The translations under genes and the position numbers were made by a program. From positions 1 through 64,000 of the forward strand of contig JAOTXU010000007.1 in assembly GCA_029862165.1 (NCBI GenBank): a stretch of 64,000 bases of DNA, written 5' to 3'. Within the stretch, counting starts at the first letter, position 1; each line of letters opens with the position of its first letter. Shown in pieces: positions 17,275 through 26,366 of this stretch. This DNA is from Gammaproteobacteria bacterium (GTDB lineage Bacteria > Pseudomonadota > Gammaproteobacteria > Steroidobacterales > JABDKV01). Under the pieces are notes generated by a model. The model saw only the letters and a program-made list of their open reading frames with translations. It was not told the origin of the DNA and did no database searches.

Positions 17275-18078
17275 TTACGGCCGGAGATAACTTAGCCAGT
17301 TGCGGCAGGTGTCTCCGATCGCTAAAAAATAGGGGTTAAGAAGGGGTTCCTTGGCGTTATAACGCAGCGGATGCCCATCGGGTTGAACGACTTCGCCACC
17401 GGCTGCGGCGAGGACTGCGTGAGCCGCCGCCGTGTCCCACTCGTTGGTTGGCCCGAGTCGTGGGTAGATGTCCGCCGTGCCGTCGGCAACCAGACAAAAC
17501 TTAAGTGAGCTGCCCATCGGCAGAATTTCATAGTCACCGAGTTTTTCGAGGTAGGCATCCAGCGAACGACCGCGATGCGAACGACTGCCCACGACACGTG
17601 CAGATCCGGTATGTTCAGTGCTAACCGAAATGCTTTCCGGAGCAGCGTCCGCGACAGCTTTGAAGGCACCACCTGTTTGTGAGCCGAAGTATTCGAGCGC
17701 GCGCGCTGGCGCGTTGACCACGCCGAGCACTGGCTCGTGATTGGATATGAGAGCAATGTTTACCGTGAACTCACCATTGCGCTTTATGAATTCCTTGGTG
17801 CCGTCGAGTGGATCGACTAACCAGTAGTCTCCCCAGTTTCTGCGCTCGGCATAATCAGGTACGCCGGATTCTTCGGACAAAATGGGAAGATCCGGCGTCA
17901 AAGATCGTAGTGCTTTTTCTATGTATCGATGCGATGCCAGATCGGCTTCGGTCAGGGGTGACTTGTCATCCTTGTATTCGACATCAAAATCGCGGTTGTA
18001 CACTTCCATAATGGCCTGGCCGGCTTCACGCGCGATCTCGCGAATTCGGGGCAGTAACTTTTCAGTATCTATGTTCAT
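17275..18078 (-). CDS. cysQ: 3'(2'),5'-bisphosphate nucleotidase CysQ
   Basis: A 267-residue member of the inositol-monophosphatase superfamily. The metal-binding motifs are LSEESG (Glu ligand), DPLDGTKEF and EWDTAAAHAVL near the C-terminus. CysQ hydrolyses adenosine 3',5'-bisphosphate (pAp), the by-product of PAPS reduction and of ACP phosphopantetheinylation, to AMP and phosphate. The start at 18078 (MNIDTEKLL) fits the family N-terminus; ATGs at 18087 and 18096 are in frame and possible, as no strong ribosome-binding site decides. It lies in a minus-strand series after rhlB, separated by 57 bp. Confidence 0.9.
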   Translation of the reverse strand: MNIDTEKLLPRIREIAREAGQAIMEVYNRDFDVEYKDDKSPLTEADLASHRYIEKALRSLTPDLPILSEESGVPDYAERRNWGDYWLVDPLDGTKEFIKRNGEFTVNIALISNHEPVLGVVNAPARALEYFGSQTGGAFKAVADAAPESISVSTEHTGSARVVGSRSHRGRSLDAYLEKLGDYEILPMGSSLKFCLVADGTADIYPRLGPTNEWDTAAAHAVLAAAGGEVVQPDGHPLRYNAKEPLLNPYFLAIGDTCRNWLSYLRP

Positions 18079-18135
18079 TGGGCGCATGGTAAGCATCGAC
18101 GCAGCATATTGCTACACCACGGCAGAAGGGTTTGC

Positions 18136-19428
18136 TCATTTCTTTCGGCGGCCGTCGTGCTTAGGGCCGCGTCGAGGCTGGCGCTTTCTCGGCGGTCGTT
18201 TGTTGGTGTCGCGTCGCGGCGGGCGTGGTGGAATCTTGATGTCCAGCAACATGGCGGGATCGATGCTCTCAACCGGCAGCTTATACCCCACAAATTCCTC
18301 GATTGCAGGGAGATTCTGAGCGTAGTCTTCACAGCCGAAACTGATTGCATCGCCCTCGGCGCCAGCCCGGGCAGTGCGACCGATTCGATGCACGTAGTCT
18401 TCGGCATCATCGGGCAAGTCGAAATTGAAGACATGACTGACACCGGGTATATGCAGGCCCCGGGAGGCCACATCAGTACCAATCAGCACTGGAAGGGCGC
18501 CGCTTTGAAACTCCCTCACCAGGCGCTGTCTCTTGGATTGCGGCACATCGCCTGAAATCGCTTCTGCGTGCACGCCGTTGGCTTCAAGAAATCGCTGCAA
18601 ACGATCAGCCTCCCGTCGGCGATTGACAAACACCATCGTTCGTCTGGGATCCATACGCCGCAGCAAAGAGACGAGAAGCGGAATCTTCTCCCGGTTCGAC
18701 GGGAAGTAGATTATTTGCCGGATATTTTCCGGTGTGATTTGCTCGGGATCTATGCGCACCAGCTGCGGTTCGTTCATGTGCTCGTATGCAAGTTCCAGCA
18801 CACGATGCGACAGCGTCGCCGAGAACAGCATGTTCATGCGTTGCTCGGCCGCCGGCATGCGGCGCAATACGTATCTAATGTCTTTGATGAAGCCTAGATC
18901 GAACATGCGGTCGGCTTCATCGAGGACAGCCACCTGCGCGCAATTGAAACGAAAGACACCCTGGCGGGCGTAGTCGATAATTCTGCCGGGTGTGCCAATC
19001 AGTATATCGACACCCTGCTCAATTTTTCGCCGTTGCTTCTCGTAATCGGTACCGCCATAGGCCAACGCGAGCGCAAACCCGGTGTAGCGATTCAGAACTT
19101 CGGCGTCCTTGTGGATCTGCACGGCCAGTTCACGTGTCGGCGCCAGCATGACAGCGCGCGGATCGCATGGCCGGCGTTGTGCCAACGGTTTGGTTCGTAG
19201 CAGATGATGAAAAGTGGCGACCAGGAAGGCGGCCGTCTTGCCCGTGCCCGTTTGTGCCTGTCCGGCCACATCTCCGCCTTGTAGTGCCACTGGAAGCGTT
19301 TCAGCCTGGATCGGAGTGCAGTGGTCAAACCCGGCCTCACGGATGCCCTTGAGGACAGGCTCGGCGATACCCAGGCTGTCAAATCTGACCTGGCTGAGGT
19401 GCGTTTCGGACATTTCGTTTTCTGACAT
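18136..19428 (-). CDS. rhlB: DEAD-box RNA helicase RhlB
   Basis: A 430-residue DEAD-box helicase. Motifs in order: Q motif [13 protein letters not shown], motif I [18 protein letters not shown], DEAD ([13 protein letters not shown]), SAT, then in domain 2 [10 protein letters not shown] and [10 protein letters not shown]. The overall pattern ([25 protein letters not shown]) matches RhlB, the degradosome helicase that unwinds RNA for PNPase and RNase E. The C-terminus is a basic Arg/Pro/Lys tail for RNA binding. It is divergent from trxA-rho as in E. coli. The start ATG at 19428; a second ATG at 19413 (MSETHLSQ) aligns better with the E. coli start. Confidence 0.93.
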   Translation of the reverse strand: [430 protein letters not shown]

Positions 19429-19671
19429 CTTGTGCTATAAATACCGTGCTGGCGTTAAGCGCCGCCCCGGTCCAGAACAGCCAGGGGGCTGTGGACTGAA
19501 ACCATCCCTGACTGGAAGTCCAGCACCATTTCCCAGACTAGAAGCCGCGCCGGTCATGGGCTGCGTCTAACAAAGCTGGATTTCTTATCACAGCGAAGCA
19601 AACCCCTGATTGATTTCGTTGGCTAACGCGGCCGGTAGTGTAACCCGATCATGTGATTCGGAGGAAAAAAG

Positions 19672-19998
19672 TTGAGCGAACGAATCATCCACACAAGCGA
19701 TGACACATTTGACGATGATGTGCTGAAATCCGAGCAGCCCGTGCTTCTCGATTTCTGGGCAGAGTGGTGCGGCCCTTGCAAGATGATTGCACCCGCCCTG
19801 GCCGAGATCGCAGACGAGTATCACGGCCGTCTCAGCGTCGCCAAGCTCAATATCGACGAGAACCAAAGTACGGCACCGAAGTACCAGGTTCGCGGTATTC
19901 CCACACTTATTTTGTTCAAAAATGGCAAGGTCGAGGCGCAGACAGTCGGGGCCAAGTCCAAGACAGAACTCAAAGCATTTCTGGATACACACCTATGA
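19672..19998 (+). CDS. trxA: Thioredoxin 1
   Basis: A 108-residue thioredoxin with WCGPCK (Cys33 and Cys36) after the LLDFWAEW strand, plus the cis-Pro segment RGIPTLILF. It reduces protein disulfides in the cytoplasm with electrons from thioredoxin reductase. The start is a TTG at 19672 with a strong GGAGG ribosome-binding site ending seven bases upstream. Its stop overlaps the first possible rho start (ATGA at 19995). The trxA-rho order divergent from rhlB is conserved across gammaproteobacteria. Confidence 0.95.
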   Translation: MSERIIHTSDDTFDDDVLKSEQPVLLDFWAEWCGPCKMIAPALAEIADEYHGRLSVAKLNIDENQSTAPKYQVRGIPTLILFKNGKVEAQTVGAKSKTELKAFLDTHL

Positions 19999-21422
19999 AA
20001 GGCTATTTAGGCGGTTCGGCCCGCGGCGGCAGGTCCAAGACATCAACGCGACCCAAGCGTTCGGGTGGTAATAAGTCTCGGCGCAGGAAGCCACCGTTAA
20101 ACGAGTTTCCGGATGACGGAGAAGAGGGCCTCGAAACAATCGAAGGCGATCTCAGCGAAAACGTCATGAATCTTACCGAGCTTAAGAAGGAGCCGGTATC
20201 CGAGTTGGTCGAAATGGCCAACTCAATGGGTCTGGACAATGCAGCCCGACTACGTAAACAGGACATCATCTTTGCCTTGCTCAAGGAGCACGCCAAAAAT
20301 GGTGAAGACATCTATGGCGATGGTGTGCTGGAAATCTTGCAGGATGGTTTCGGATTCCTGCGCTCAGCAGATGCCTCATATCTGGCAGGACCGGATGACA
20401 TCTACGTTTCACCGAGCCAGATTCGCCGTTTCAATCTGCGGACCGGCGATACGGTCTCCGGGTTGATCCGCCCACCAAAAGATAGCGAGCGCTATTTTGC
20501 GTTGCTGAAAGTGGGCCAGATAAACATGGACGCGCCGGAGAACGCGAAAAACAAGGTGTTGTTTGAGAATCTTACGGCATTATTTCCACGGCGACGCCTC
20601 AAGTTGGAGGCCGGAAACGGAAGTACCGAGGACATTACTGCCCGTATCATCGACATGATCTCGCCAATTGGTGCCGGTCAACGCGGACTGATCGTTTCAC
20701 CGCCCAAGGCCGGTAAGACGATGTTACTGCAGAATATTGCTCATTCAATTACAAACAACGTTCCCGACGTCGTGCTAATTGTTTTGCTCATTGACGAACG
20801 TCCTGAGGAAGTCACCGAAATGGCCCGCTCAGTGCGAGGCGAGGTTGTATCGAGCACATTCGATGAGCCCGCCAGCCGTCATGTGCAAGTGGCCGAGATG
20901 GTAATAGAAAAGGCTAAACGCCTGGCTGAGCACAAGAAGGACGTTGTGATCCTGCTGGACTCGATTACACGGCTCGCGCGTGCATACAACACAGTCGTGC
21001 CTTCGTCCGGCAAAGTGCTGACCGGTGGCGTCGACGCCAACGCTTTACACCGACCCAAGCGATTTTTCGGCGCTGCGCGGAACATCGAGGAAGGCGGTAG
21101 TCTGACGATTATTGCCACAGCACTAATCGATACCGGTTCACGTATGGACGACGTGATCTACGAGGAGTTCAAGGGTACCGGTAACATGGAAATTCATCTG
21201 GATCGCCGAATCTCTGAAAAACGGGTGTTCCCTGCGATAAACATAAATCGCTCGGGGACTCGCAAAGAGGAACTGCTGACCGATCCGGAAGAGTTAGCCA
21301 AGATCTGGGTGTTGCGGAAACTGCTTCACCCGATGGATGAATTGGCAGCAATCGAATTTCTCATGGGCAAACTGAAAGATACCAAGGTCAACAGCGAGTT
21401 CTTCGAGGCGATGAAGCGCTAA
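19995..21422 (+). CDS. rho: Transcription termination factor Rho with basic N-terminal extension
   Basis: Rho, the hexameric RNA-dependent ATPase that ends transcription at C-rich sites. The core beginning [14 protein letters not shown] (from 20166) matches E. coli Rho over its full length: RNA-binding GFGFLRS, the P-loop [20 protein letters not shown], and [13 protein letters not shown]. Upstream and in the same frame lies a 57-residue extension rich in Lys, Arg, Gly and Ser, then acidic ([13 protein letters not shown]). Its ATG at 19995 overlaps the trxA stop as ATGA, so coupled translation would give a 475-residue Rho. If the internal ATG at 20166 is used, the protein has 418 residues like E. 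coli. The ATGA coupling and continuous open frame favour the long form. Confidence 0.9.
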   Translation: MKGYLGGSARGGRSKTSTRPKRSGGNKSRRRKPPLNEFPDDGEEGLETIEGDLSENVMNLTELKKEPVSELVEMANSMGLDNAARLRKQDIIFALLKEHAKNGEDIYGDGVLEILQDGFGFLRSADASYLAGPDDIYVSPSQIRRFNLRTGDTVSGLIRPPKDSERYFALLKVGQINMDAPENAKNKVLFENLTALFPRRRLKLEAGNGSTEDITARIIDMISPIGAGQRGLIVSPPKAGKTMLLQNIAHSITNNVPDVVLIVLLIDERPEEVTEMARSVRGEVVSSTFDEPASRHVQVAEMVIEKAKRLAEHKKDVVILLDSITRLARAYNTVVPSSGKVLTGGVDANALHRPKRFFGAARNIEEGGSLTIIATALIDTGSRMDDVIYEEFKGTGNMEIHLDRRISEKRVFPAININRSGTRKEELLTDPEELAKIWVLRKLLHPMDELAAIEFLMGKLKDTKVNSEFFEAMKR

Positions 21423-21488
21423 GGCCTCTCCCTCCCTCCAATTTTTCGACCTGCCATCTGACATAACTCTGTCTTGCCATATTCCCGT

Positions 21489-21504
21489 TGTGATTTTCAT
21501 CACG
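21489..21504. promoter_or_regulatory. CRP/Vfr-like operator upstream of the chemosensory operon
   Basis: TGTGA-TTTTCA-TCACG matches the CRP consensus TGTGA-N6-TCACA at nine of ten conserved positions. It lies about 95 bp before the kinase start at 21599. A small hairpin (ACGCCC/GGGCGT, 21552-21567) lies between. If a CRP or Vfr homologue exists in this organism, the kinase-CheY-CheX operon may respond to cyclic AMP. Confidence 0.5.
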
Positions 21505-21598
21505 GCGGTCAGACACGATTTGTCTTTAACTGTACGTACGGAGCCTTATCGACGCCCGCTTGGGCGTGGACGAGAGACGTGCAAGTGCGGGAACGACT

Positions 21599-23764
21599 AT
21601 GAGTGCAATGAAATCGGGCAAGTACAACGCGATTGTATTATCAATCGCTTTGTTTATTGTTTTCGATGCTGGCGTACTGGTGATGAATTTTTATATCGCC
21701 GATCAGTTCGCGCGCGACGCCGTGCAGGTCAATTTGGCCGGTCGTCAGCGCACTCTTTCACAGCGTTTGATCAAGGCACTTTTGCAGACCGACAATGCGC
21801 TTGGCAGCGGGAATTTCATCGAAACACCCCTGAATGAGCTAAAGGCCGGCTACCGGACGTTCGACACTACGCTCAATGCCTTCAATAAGGGTGGGACCAT
21901 AACCGGTGTCGACGGTGAGTCGGTCAGCATCGAGGCATTTTCGGACACAAGGAGCCGTCGGTTGCTAACTGACACTTTAGAAACCTGGCTGCCACTGCAG
22001 GAAGCTCTGCAACCGATGCTCGCTTTCGATTCCAAGATTGAGCGTAGCGCGGAATTGATCATGACCGATGAGGGTGCCAATCTTGAGAGCGACCTATTTC
22101 ACGCAATAATGGTTGCATCAAAGGACAATCGCGATAATCGGCTGCTAAAGCTGACAAACGATCTGGCAGTGCACCTGGAATACGAGTCAGCGCGTAGGGC
22201 CACACGACTGCGAATCATTCAGGTAACAGGAATCGGATTGGCGTTGATCAACTTTTTCGTCATTCTTTTTCACCTGATCCGCAATCTCAACAAATATGAT
22301 GCAATGATTGAGATTGCCAAGAAGGAAACCGATGACATACTCGAAACCGTCACTGAGGGATTGTTTCTACTTGACTCGGAATATCGCATCGGGTCGCAGC
22401 ACTCGGCAGCCCTGCAAGATATCTTTCGCCGGGAAAACCTGGCTGGCGTCAACCTGATCGAATTGTTGCGAGGTATTGTCCCCGAAACAACTCTGAACGT
22501 CGCTCGGGATTACATCAGTTTGTACTTTGGCGGGCGTGTAAACGAGAATCTCGTAGATGACCTGAATCCGTTGAACGAGGTTGAGGTACATTTTGCCGGG
22601 GATGGCAGCCAGTTCCAGACTCGATATCTGGGATTTCAATTTCGGCGCGTACTCGTAGACCAAGAGTTGTCACACCTGTTGGTGACCGTCAATGACATCA
22701 CTGCACGGGCAGCGCTGGAGCGCGAGCTGCAGGTCTCTCGGGCGCGATCGACAGCGCAGCTCGATATGCTGATGGATATTCTACACATCGAACCCGAGGT
22801 CCTGACAGACTTTCTTTGTGGTTCCGAGCGCTCACTTGGCAAGATCAATTCGATACTGAAGCGGTCTGCCATGGGTGTCGAGGTATACCGCGCCAAGCTG
22901 GATCAGATCTTCCGTGAGATACATGCCGTAAAAGGCGAGGCCTCTGCGCTCGGGCTCAATTCAGTAGTGGGTCTCGCCCATGATATCGAAGACCTGATAA
23001 CTGACGTGCAGGAACGGCCCACGATTAGTGGCGGCGACTTTTTACCCCTGACCATCAAACTGGATGTATTACTAGGCCATATCCAGTCAGTGCGCGAACT
23101 TGTCGCTCGGTTGGTCGATTTTAGATTGGTCTTTGATCGCAGCAAGATTGCCGAAGTCGCGGATGATCAACGTGCCGCACCACGTACCGATATGTCGGCG
23201 TTATTGCACAACTTGACTGAGCGAATTGCAGAGGAGCAAGGCAAGCGTGTCAATCTTCACTGCGTCGGCCTAGAGGGCAAGCATGTACCGGAGATGTATC
23301 GCGGCCCGGTCAAGGACATGGCGATCCAATTTATACGCAACGGTGTGACGCATGGTATTGAGGGTCCGGAAGACAGATTGGTTGCCAATAAGGGTCAGGT
23401 TGGTCGCATCGCTATGAAATTTGTTCCACTAGGTGACGGAAACTTCGAGTTTTCGTACCGCGATGACGGCCGTGGGCTGGACATGGATCTCATCCGTAAT
23501 ACGGCTGTGGACAAGGGGTTTGTAAGCGCTGATCAGATCGAAGCTATGGAAGATCGAGCCGTTATGGCGTTGATTTTCAAACGTGGATTTTCTACCTCTA
23601 CTGAAGTTAGTTCTGATGCCGGACGCGGTGTCGGCATGGACGTAATCCGCAATCTTGTTAACGAACTTAGTGGCCGGGTACGCGTGTCGACCGCGCGTGG
23701 CGAATTTACGCAGTTCAAAGTTACGTTGCCGGCAATACCGCGCGATATGGACCAGGCGGCGTAA
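21599..23764 (+). CDS. Membrane CheA-like histidine kinase (PilJ-type sensor, PAS, Hpt, HATPase)
   Basis: About 721 residues. An N-terminal membrane helix (YNAIVLSIALFIVFDAGVLV) leads to a periplasmic four-helix sensor with NLAGRQRTLSQRL, the PilJ/NarX-type signature, closed by a second helix at about 205-227. A PAS-like domain follows (ILETVTEGLFLLDSEYRIG). An Hpt domain bears HAVKGEASALGL, the phospho-accepting His. The catalytic domain is CheA-like: FIRNGVTHGIE (N box), DDGRGLDMDLI (G1), then FKRGFSTSTEVSSDAGRGVGMDV (F/G2). No CheW-like regulatory domain follows, unlike CheA proper, so it probably does not join receptor arrays but senses directly. The start ATG is at 21599. It heads an operon with cheY and cheX genes. 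Confidence 0.82.
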   Translation: MSAMKSGKYNAIVLSIALFIVFDAGVLVMNFYIADQFARDAVQVNLAGRQRTLSQRLIKALLQTDNALGSGNFIETPLNELKAGYRTFDTTLNAFNKGGTITGVDGESVSIEAFSDTRSRRLLTDTLETWLPLQEALQPMLAFDSKIERSAELIMTDEGANLESDLFHAIMVASKDNRDNRLLKLTNDLAVHLEYESARRATRLRIIQVTGIGLALINFFVILFHLIRNLNKYDAMIEIAKKETDDILETVTEGLFLLDSEYRIGSQHSAALQDIFRRENLAGVNLIELLRGIVPETTLNVARDYISLYFGGRVNENLVDDLNPLNEVEVHFAGDGSQFQTRYLGFQFRRVLVDQELSHLLVTVNDITARAALERELQVSRARSTAQLDMLMDILHIEPEVLTDFLCGSERSLGKINSILKRSAMGVEVYRAKLDQIFREIHAVKGEASALGLNSVVGLAHDIEDLITDVQERPTISGGDFLPLTIKLDVLLGHIQSVRELVARLVDFRLVFDRSKIAEVADDQRAAPRTDMSALLHNLTERIAEEQGKRVNLHCVGLEGKHVPEMYRGPVKDMAIQFIRNGVTHGIEGPEDRLVANKGQVGRIAMKFVPLGDGNFEFSYRDDGRGLDMDLIRNTAVDKGFVSADQIEAMEDRAVMALIFKRGFSTSTEVSSDAGRGVGMDVIRNLVNELSGRVRVSTARGEFTQFKVTLPAIPRDMDQAA

Positions 23765-23796
23765 GCCAACGCCTCAACCTGGCGAAAGGTGAATTT

Positions 23797-24168
23797 ATGA
23801 AACTTATGATCGTGGATGATTCAAACATTATCCGAAAGAAAATTGAGCGCTCGACAGAAATCGAGGGTCTGGAAGTTGTTGCCACTGCGGGCAACGGTGT
23901 TGAAGCGCTGGAGCAGTTTCCCAAGGTGCGACCGGATATCGTCACCATGGATCTCACCATGCCGGAAATGGGTGGAATCGAATGCGTTGAGAAGATGGTT
24001 GAAATGGATCCTAACGTGGTCATTCTGGTGATCTCTGCGTTGTCGGATAAGGCGACGGCGATCGAGGCTCTCAAGAAGGGTGCAAATGGGTTCCTGTGCA
24101 AACCGTTTTCTGAGCAGGAGTTGAACAGAGCTTTTCGCGAGCTTCTCGGGGAGGCGACAAATGGATGA
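23797..24168 (+). CDS. CheY-like single-domain response regulator
   Basis: A 123-residue receiver domain. The acidic pocket Asp7-Asp8, phospho-acceptor Asp52 in MDLTMPEM, Ser80 in VISAL and Lys102 in CKPF are all present. No output domain is attached, so it signals by protein interaction, as CheY does. It starts 32 bp after the kinase gene and its end overlaps the CheX start by 8 bp. The partner kinase is most likely the preceding CheA-like protein, and the phosphatase the following CheX. The downstream target, a motility motor or another protein, cannot be determined. Confidence 0.9.
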   Translation: MKLMIVDDSNIIRKKIERSTEIEGLEVVATAGNGVEALEQFPKVRPDIVTMDLTMPEMGGIECVEKMVEMDPNVVILVISALSDKATAIEALKKGANGFLCKPFSEQELNRAFRELLGEATNG

Positions 24169-24607
24169 GACGGATCTCAAAGTCTTTATCGAAGGAGCGA
24201 CCCACTTTTTTTCACACATGGGTGGCGAACCGGCTGAAATTGGAACACCGTATCTGGCCAGCAACTGTAACAGCGAAGTCAAAGGCTTTACCGGTATCAT
24301 CGGTGTCACCGGGAAACGACGCGGCAGTGTCTATTTCACGGCGCCGTCGGTACTGCTTAAGGTTTTGCTCATAACGCTGGGCGAAGAGAATACCAGTCAT
24401 GAGAACATGTGCGATATGGTTGGTGAGGTCGCCAACGTAATTTCAGGGAATGCGCGCAAGGACTTTGGTAGCGATTTCCTGATTTCCGTTCCTATAGTTG
24501 TTGTTGGGCGGCTGGACAAAATTGTCGTGCCACCAGAGCTGCGTTCATTCGTCGTCCCTATCACCTGGAAAAGTTACGACGCTTCGTTGGTCATAGCCCT
24601 CGAGTGA
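24161..24607 (+). CDS. CheX-family CheY-P phosphatase
   Basis: A 148-residue protein with the CheC/CheX/FliY signature GEVANVISGNARK: Glu89 and Asn92 match the E-x2-N pair that dephosphorylates CheY-P. CheX is a single-signature dimeric phosphatase of this family. It overlaps the CheY gene by 8 bp, so kinase, regulator and phosphatase are co-translated. Together they form a self-contained phosphorylation cycle without methylation enzymes, coupling protein or receptors in this window. Confidence 0.88.
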   Translation: MDETDLKVFIEGATHFFSHMGGEPAEIGTPYLASNCNSEVKGFTGIIGVTGKRRGSVYFTAPSVLLKVLLITLGEENTSHENMCDMVGEVANVISGNARKDFGSDFLISVPIVVVGRLDKIVVPPELRSFVVPITWKSYDASLVIALE

Positions 24608-25032
24608 TGAACCCATTCTTATTCCCTCCCCCCTTCGGGGGGAGGGTTAGGGTGGGGGGCAAGTCCCGCGTAATCTGAAAAGCGGCGAGCCTGGAAGCCG
24701 CAGTATTATTATCTCGCAGTGCTGTCGTAGGAGCGGCATCCTGCCGCGATTCTGCTGCGAGCCCGATTTGCAGGGTATCGAGACACGCAGATCAATACGT
24801 CGCGCAGCGACGCTTTCGTGAGGCCGAAGGCCGAGCTCCTGGCTAGGGTGGGAGGCAAGTCCCGCGTAATCGCAAAGCGGCGAGCCTGGAAGCCGTCATT
24901 CGTTTGCGGCTGCGGCGAGGAACCCAGTCGCCGCAAACAAACGACTGTCTTCTTTCTCGCCGAATCTCCGGTGCTTCGTCGCATACCATCACATCGGCGA
25001 CTGGGGGTGGGGAGCAACAAAGGAGGCTGCCC
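24608..25032. repeat. Intergenic mosaic of dispersed repeats
   Basis: No credible gene. It begins with a C-rich palindrome at 24624-24646 (CCCTCCCCCC, TTC, GGGGGGAGGG; the centre can form a cUUCGg tetraloop). A stretch with GGGGGCAAGTCCCGCGTAA follows, then a REP palindrome near 24727-24749 (GCGGCATCCTGCCGC). The 87-bp block at 24809-24895 matches 523-609 closely, and the module after it (TTTGCGGC and GCCGCAAA arms, ending TTCTTTCTCGCCG) matches 609-677. The two loci therefore share the same composite in the same order 24 kb apart. The C-rich hairpin right after the CheX stop may serve as transcript end. Confidence 0.85.
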
Positions 25033-25051
25033 CCTGTCGGGAGCAGACAGG
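25033..25051 (-). terminator. Hairpin directly after the purD stop
   Basis: CCTGTC (25033-25038) and GACAGG (25046-25051) pair around a 7-base loop immediately after the purD stop codon on the minus strand. There is no following T-run, so it is at best a weak or Rho-assisted transcript end. Confidence 0.35.
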
Positions 25052-26344
25052 TTAGTTATGGTCGCAGGTCTCCATTGCGACTGCGCGGTAGCCGATGTCC
25101 TCCCGATAGTAGAGATTGTCCCAATGGATCGAGGCGGCGCGCTGATAAGCGAGTCGTTGCGCTGTGCTAACGGTGTCACCCAAACCCACGATGCACAGTA
25201 CTCGCCCGCCATTTGTCACGACGTTATTGCCGTTGAAACGAGTTCCCGCGTGGAATACTTTTGTGTTCGGGAGGTTATCGTTCAGTCCGCTGATAATGTC
25301 GCCCTTGTCGTAATCTTCCGGATAGCCGCCAGCAGCCAGCACTACGCCCAAAGCGGCGCGCGTGTCCCACTGAACTTGTGCATCCGCCAGACGACCGTCG
25401 ATACCCGCCTCGCAGAGCGCCACGAGATCACTACGCAGGCGCATCATGATAGGTTGCGTTTCCGGGTCGCCGAAGCGGCAGTTGAATTCCAGTACCCGCG
25501 CCACGTTATCTGGTCCAACCATGACACCGGCATAAAGAAAACCAACGTAGGGTGTGCCGGCTGCACGCAGAGCGCGTACCGTCGGGCGCATGATCTCATT
25601 CATGATGTGGTCATGAATTGTCGGATCGATCACCGGTGCCGGAGAATAGGCCCCCATACCACCGGTATTTGGCCCAAGGTCACCTGCATCACGCGCCTTG
25701 TGGTCCTGGGAAGTTGCCAGCGGGAGAATCGCCTCGCCATCGACCATCGCAATAAAACTGGCTTCTTCACCATCCAGGTAGTCTTCGATGACGACCCGCC
25801 GACCAGCAGAACCGAAGCGACCGTCACCGAGCATATCGTGCACCGCCGCTTCAGCTTCAGCGATCGTGTGAGCCACGATTACGCCCTTGCCGGCAGCCAG
25901 TCCGTCCGCTTTGACGACGATCGGTGCGCCACGCTCCCGGATTCGGGCAATCGCCGGATCGATGTCCTCAAAGACCTCATAGCTGGCAGTGGGGATACGA
26001 TTGCTTTCCAGGAAGTCCTTCATGAAGGCCTTGGAGCCCTCGAGTCGGGCTGCCAGTGCCGTCGGCCCGAAACATCGCAAGCCGGCCTGAGTAAACGCGT
26101 CGACTATCCCCGACACCAGCGGCGCCTCCGGGCCGACAATTGTCAATCCGACGTTCTCTGTTTTTGCCAGCGTGATGAGATCAGCAATAGCCGTTGCATC
26201 GATGTCCACATTGCGCAGACGTGGTTCCTGTGCAGTACCGGCATTGCCGGGCGCGACCAGTACCTCACTGACAATGGGTGATTGTGCGGCCTTCCACGCC
26301 AAGGCGTGTTCCCGGCCGCCGCCGCCGATCACCAGTACCCTCAT
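25052..26344 (-). CDS. purD: Phosphoribosylamine-glycine ligase
   Basis: A 430-residue ATP-grasp enzyme. It ligates glycine to 5-phosphoribosylamine, the second step of purine synthesis. Visible motifs: MRVLVIGGGGREHALAWK at the N-terminus, VKADGLAAGKGV, DGEEASF, and GPNTGGMGAYSP for phosphoribosylamine binding. The start at 26344 is chosen because the family N-terminus begins at MRVLV and AAAGG lies nine bases before; an upstream ATG at 26362 adds six residues. It is the last gene of the dusB-fis-purH-purD run, 22 bp after purH. Confidence 0.96.
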   Translation of the reverse strand: MRVLVIGGGGREHALAWKAAQSPIVSEVLVAPGNAGTAQEPRLRNVDIDATAIADLITLAKTENVGLTIVGPEAPLVSGIVDAFTQAGLRCFGPTALAARLEGSKAFMKDFLESNRIPTASYEVFEDIDPAIARIRERGAPIVVKADGLAAGKGVIVAHTIAEAEAAVHDMLGDGRFGSAGRRVVIEDYLDGEEASFIAMVDGEAILPLATSQDHKARDAGDLGPNTGGMGAYSPAPVIDPTIHDHIMNEIMRPTVRALRAAGTPYVGFLYAGVMVGPDNVARVLEFNCRFGDPETQPIMMRLRSDLVALCEAGIDGRLADAQVQWDTRAALGVVLAAGGYPEDYDKGDIISGLNDNLPNTKVFHAGTRFNGNNVVTNGGRVLCIVGLGDTVSTAQRLAYQRAASIHWDNLYYREDIGYRAVAMETCDHN

Positions 26345-26366
26345 CAGATTTGCCTTTGCCATCCGG

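Noticed and set aside
19429-19671. Small RNA or attenuator between rhlB and trxA
   Set aside because: Short GC-rich inverted repeats are present, but no terminator-like T-run or promoter pair that would define a separate RNA.
24818-26281. Long plus-strand frame of 487 codons opposite purD
   Set aside because: It lies over the complement of a clear purD and its start is in the repeat block; it has no recognisable domain and reflects codon bias of the true gene.
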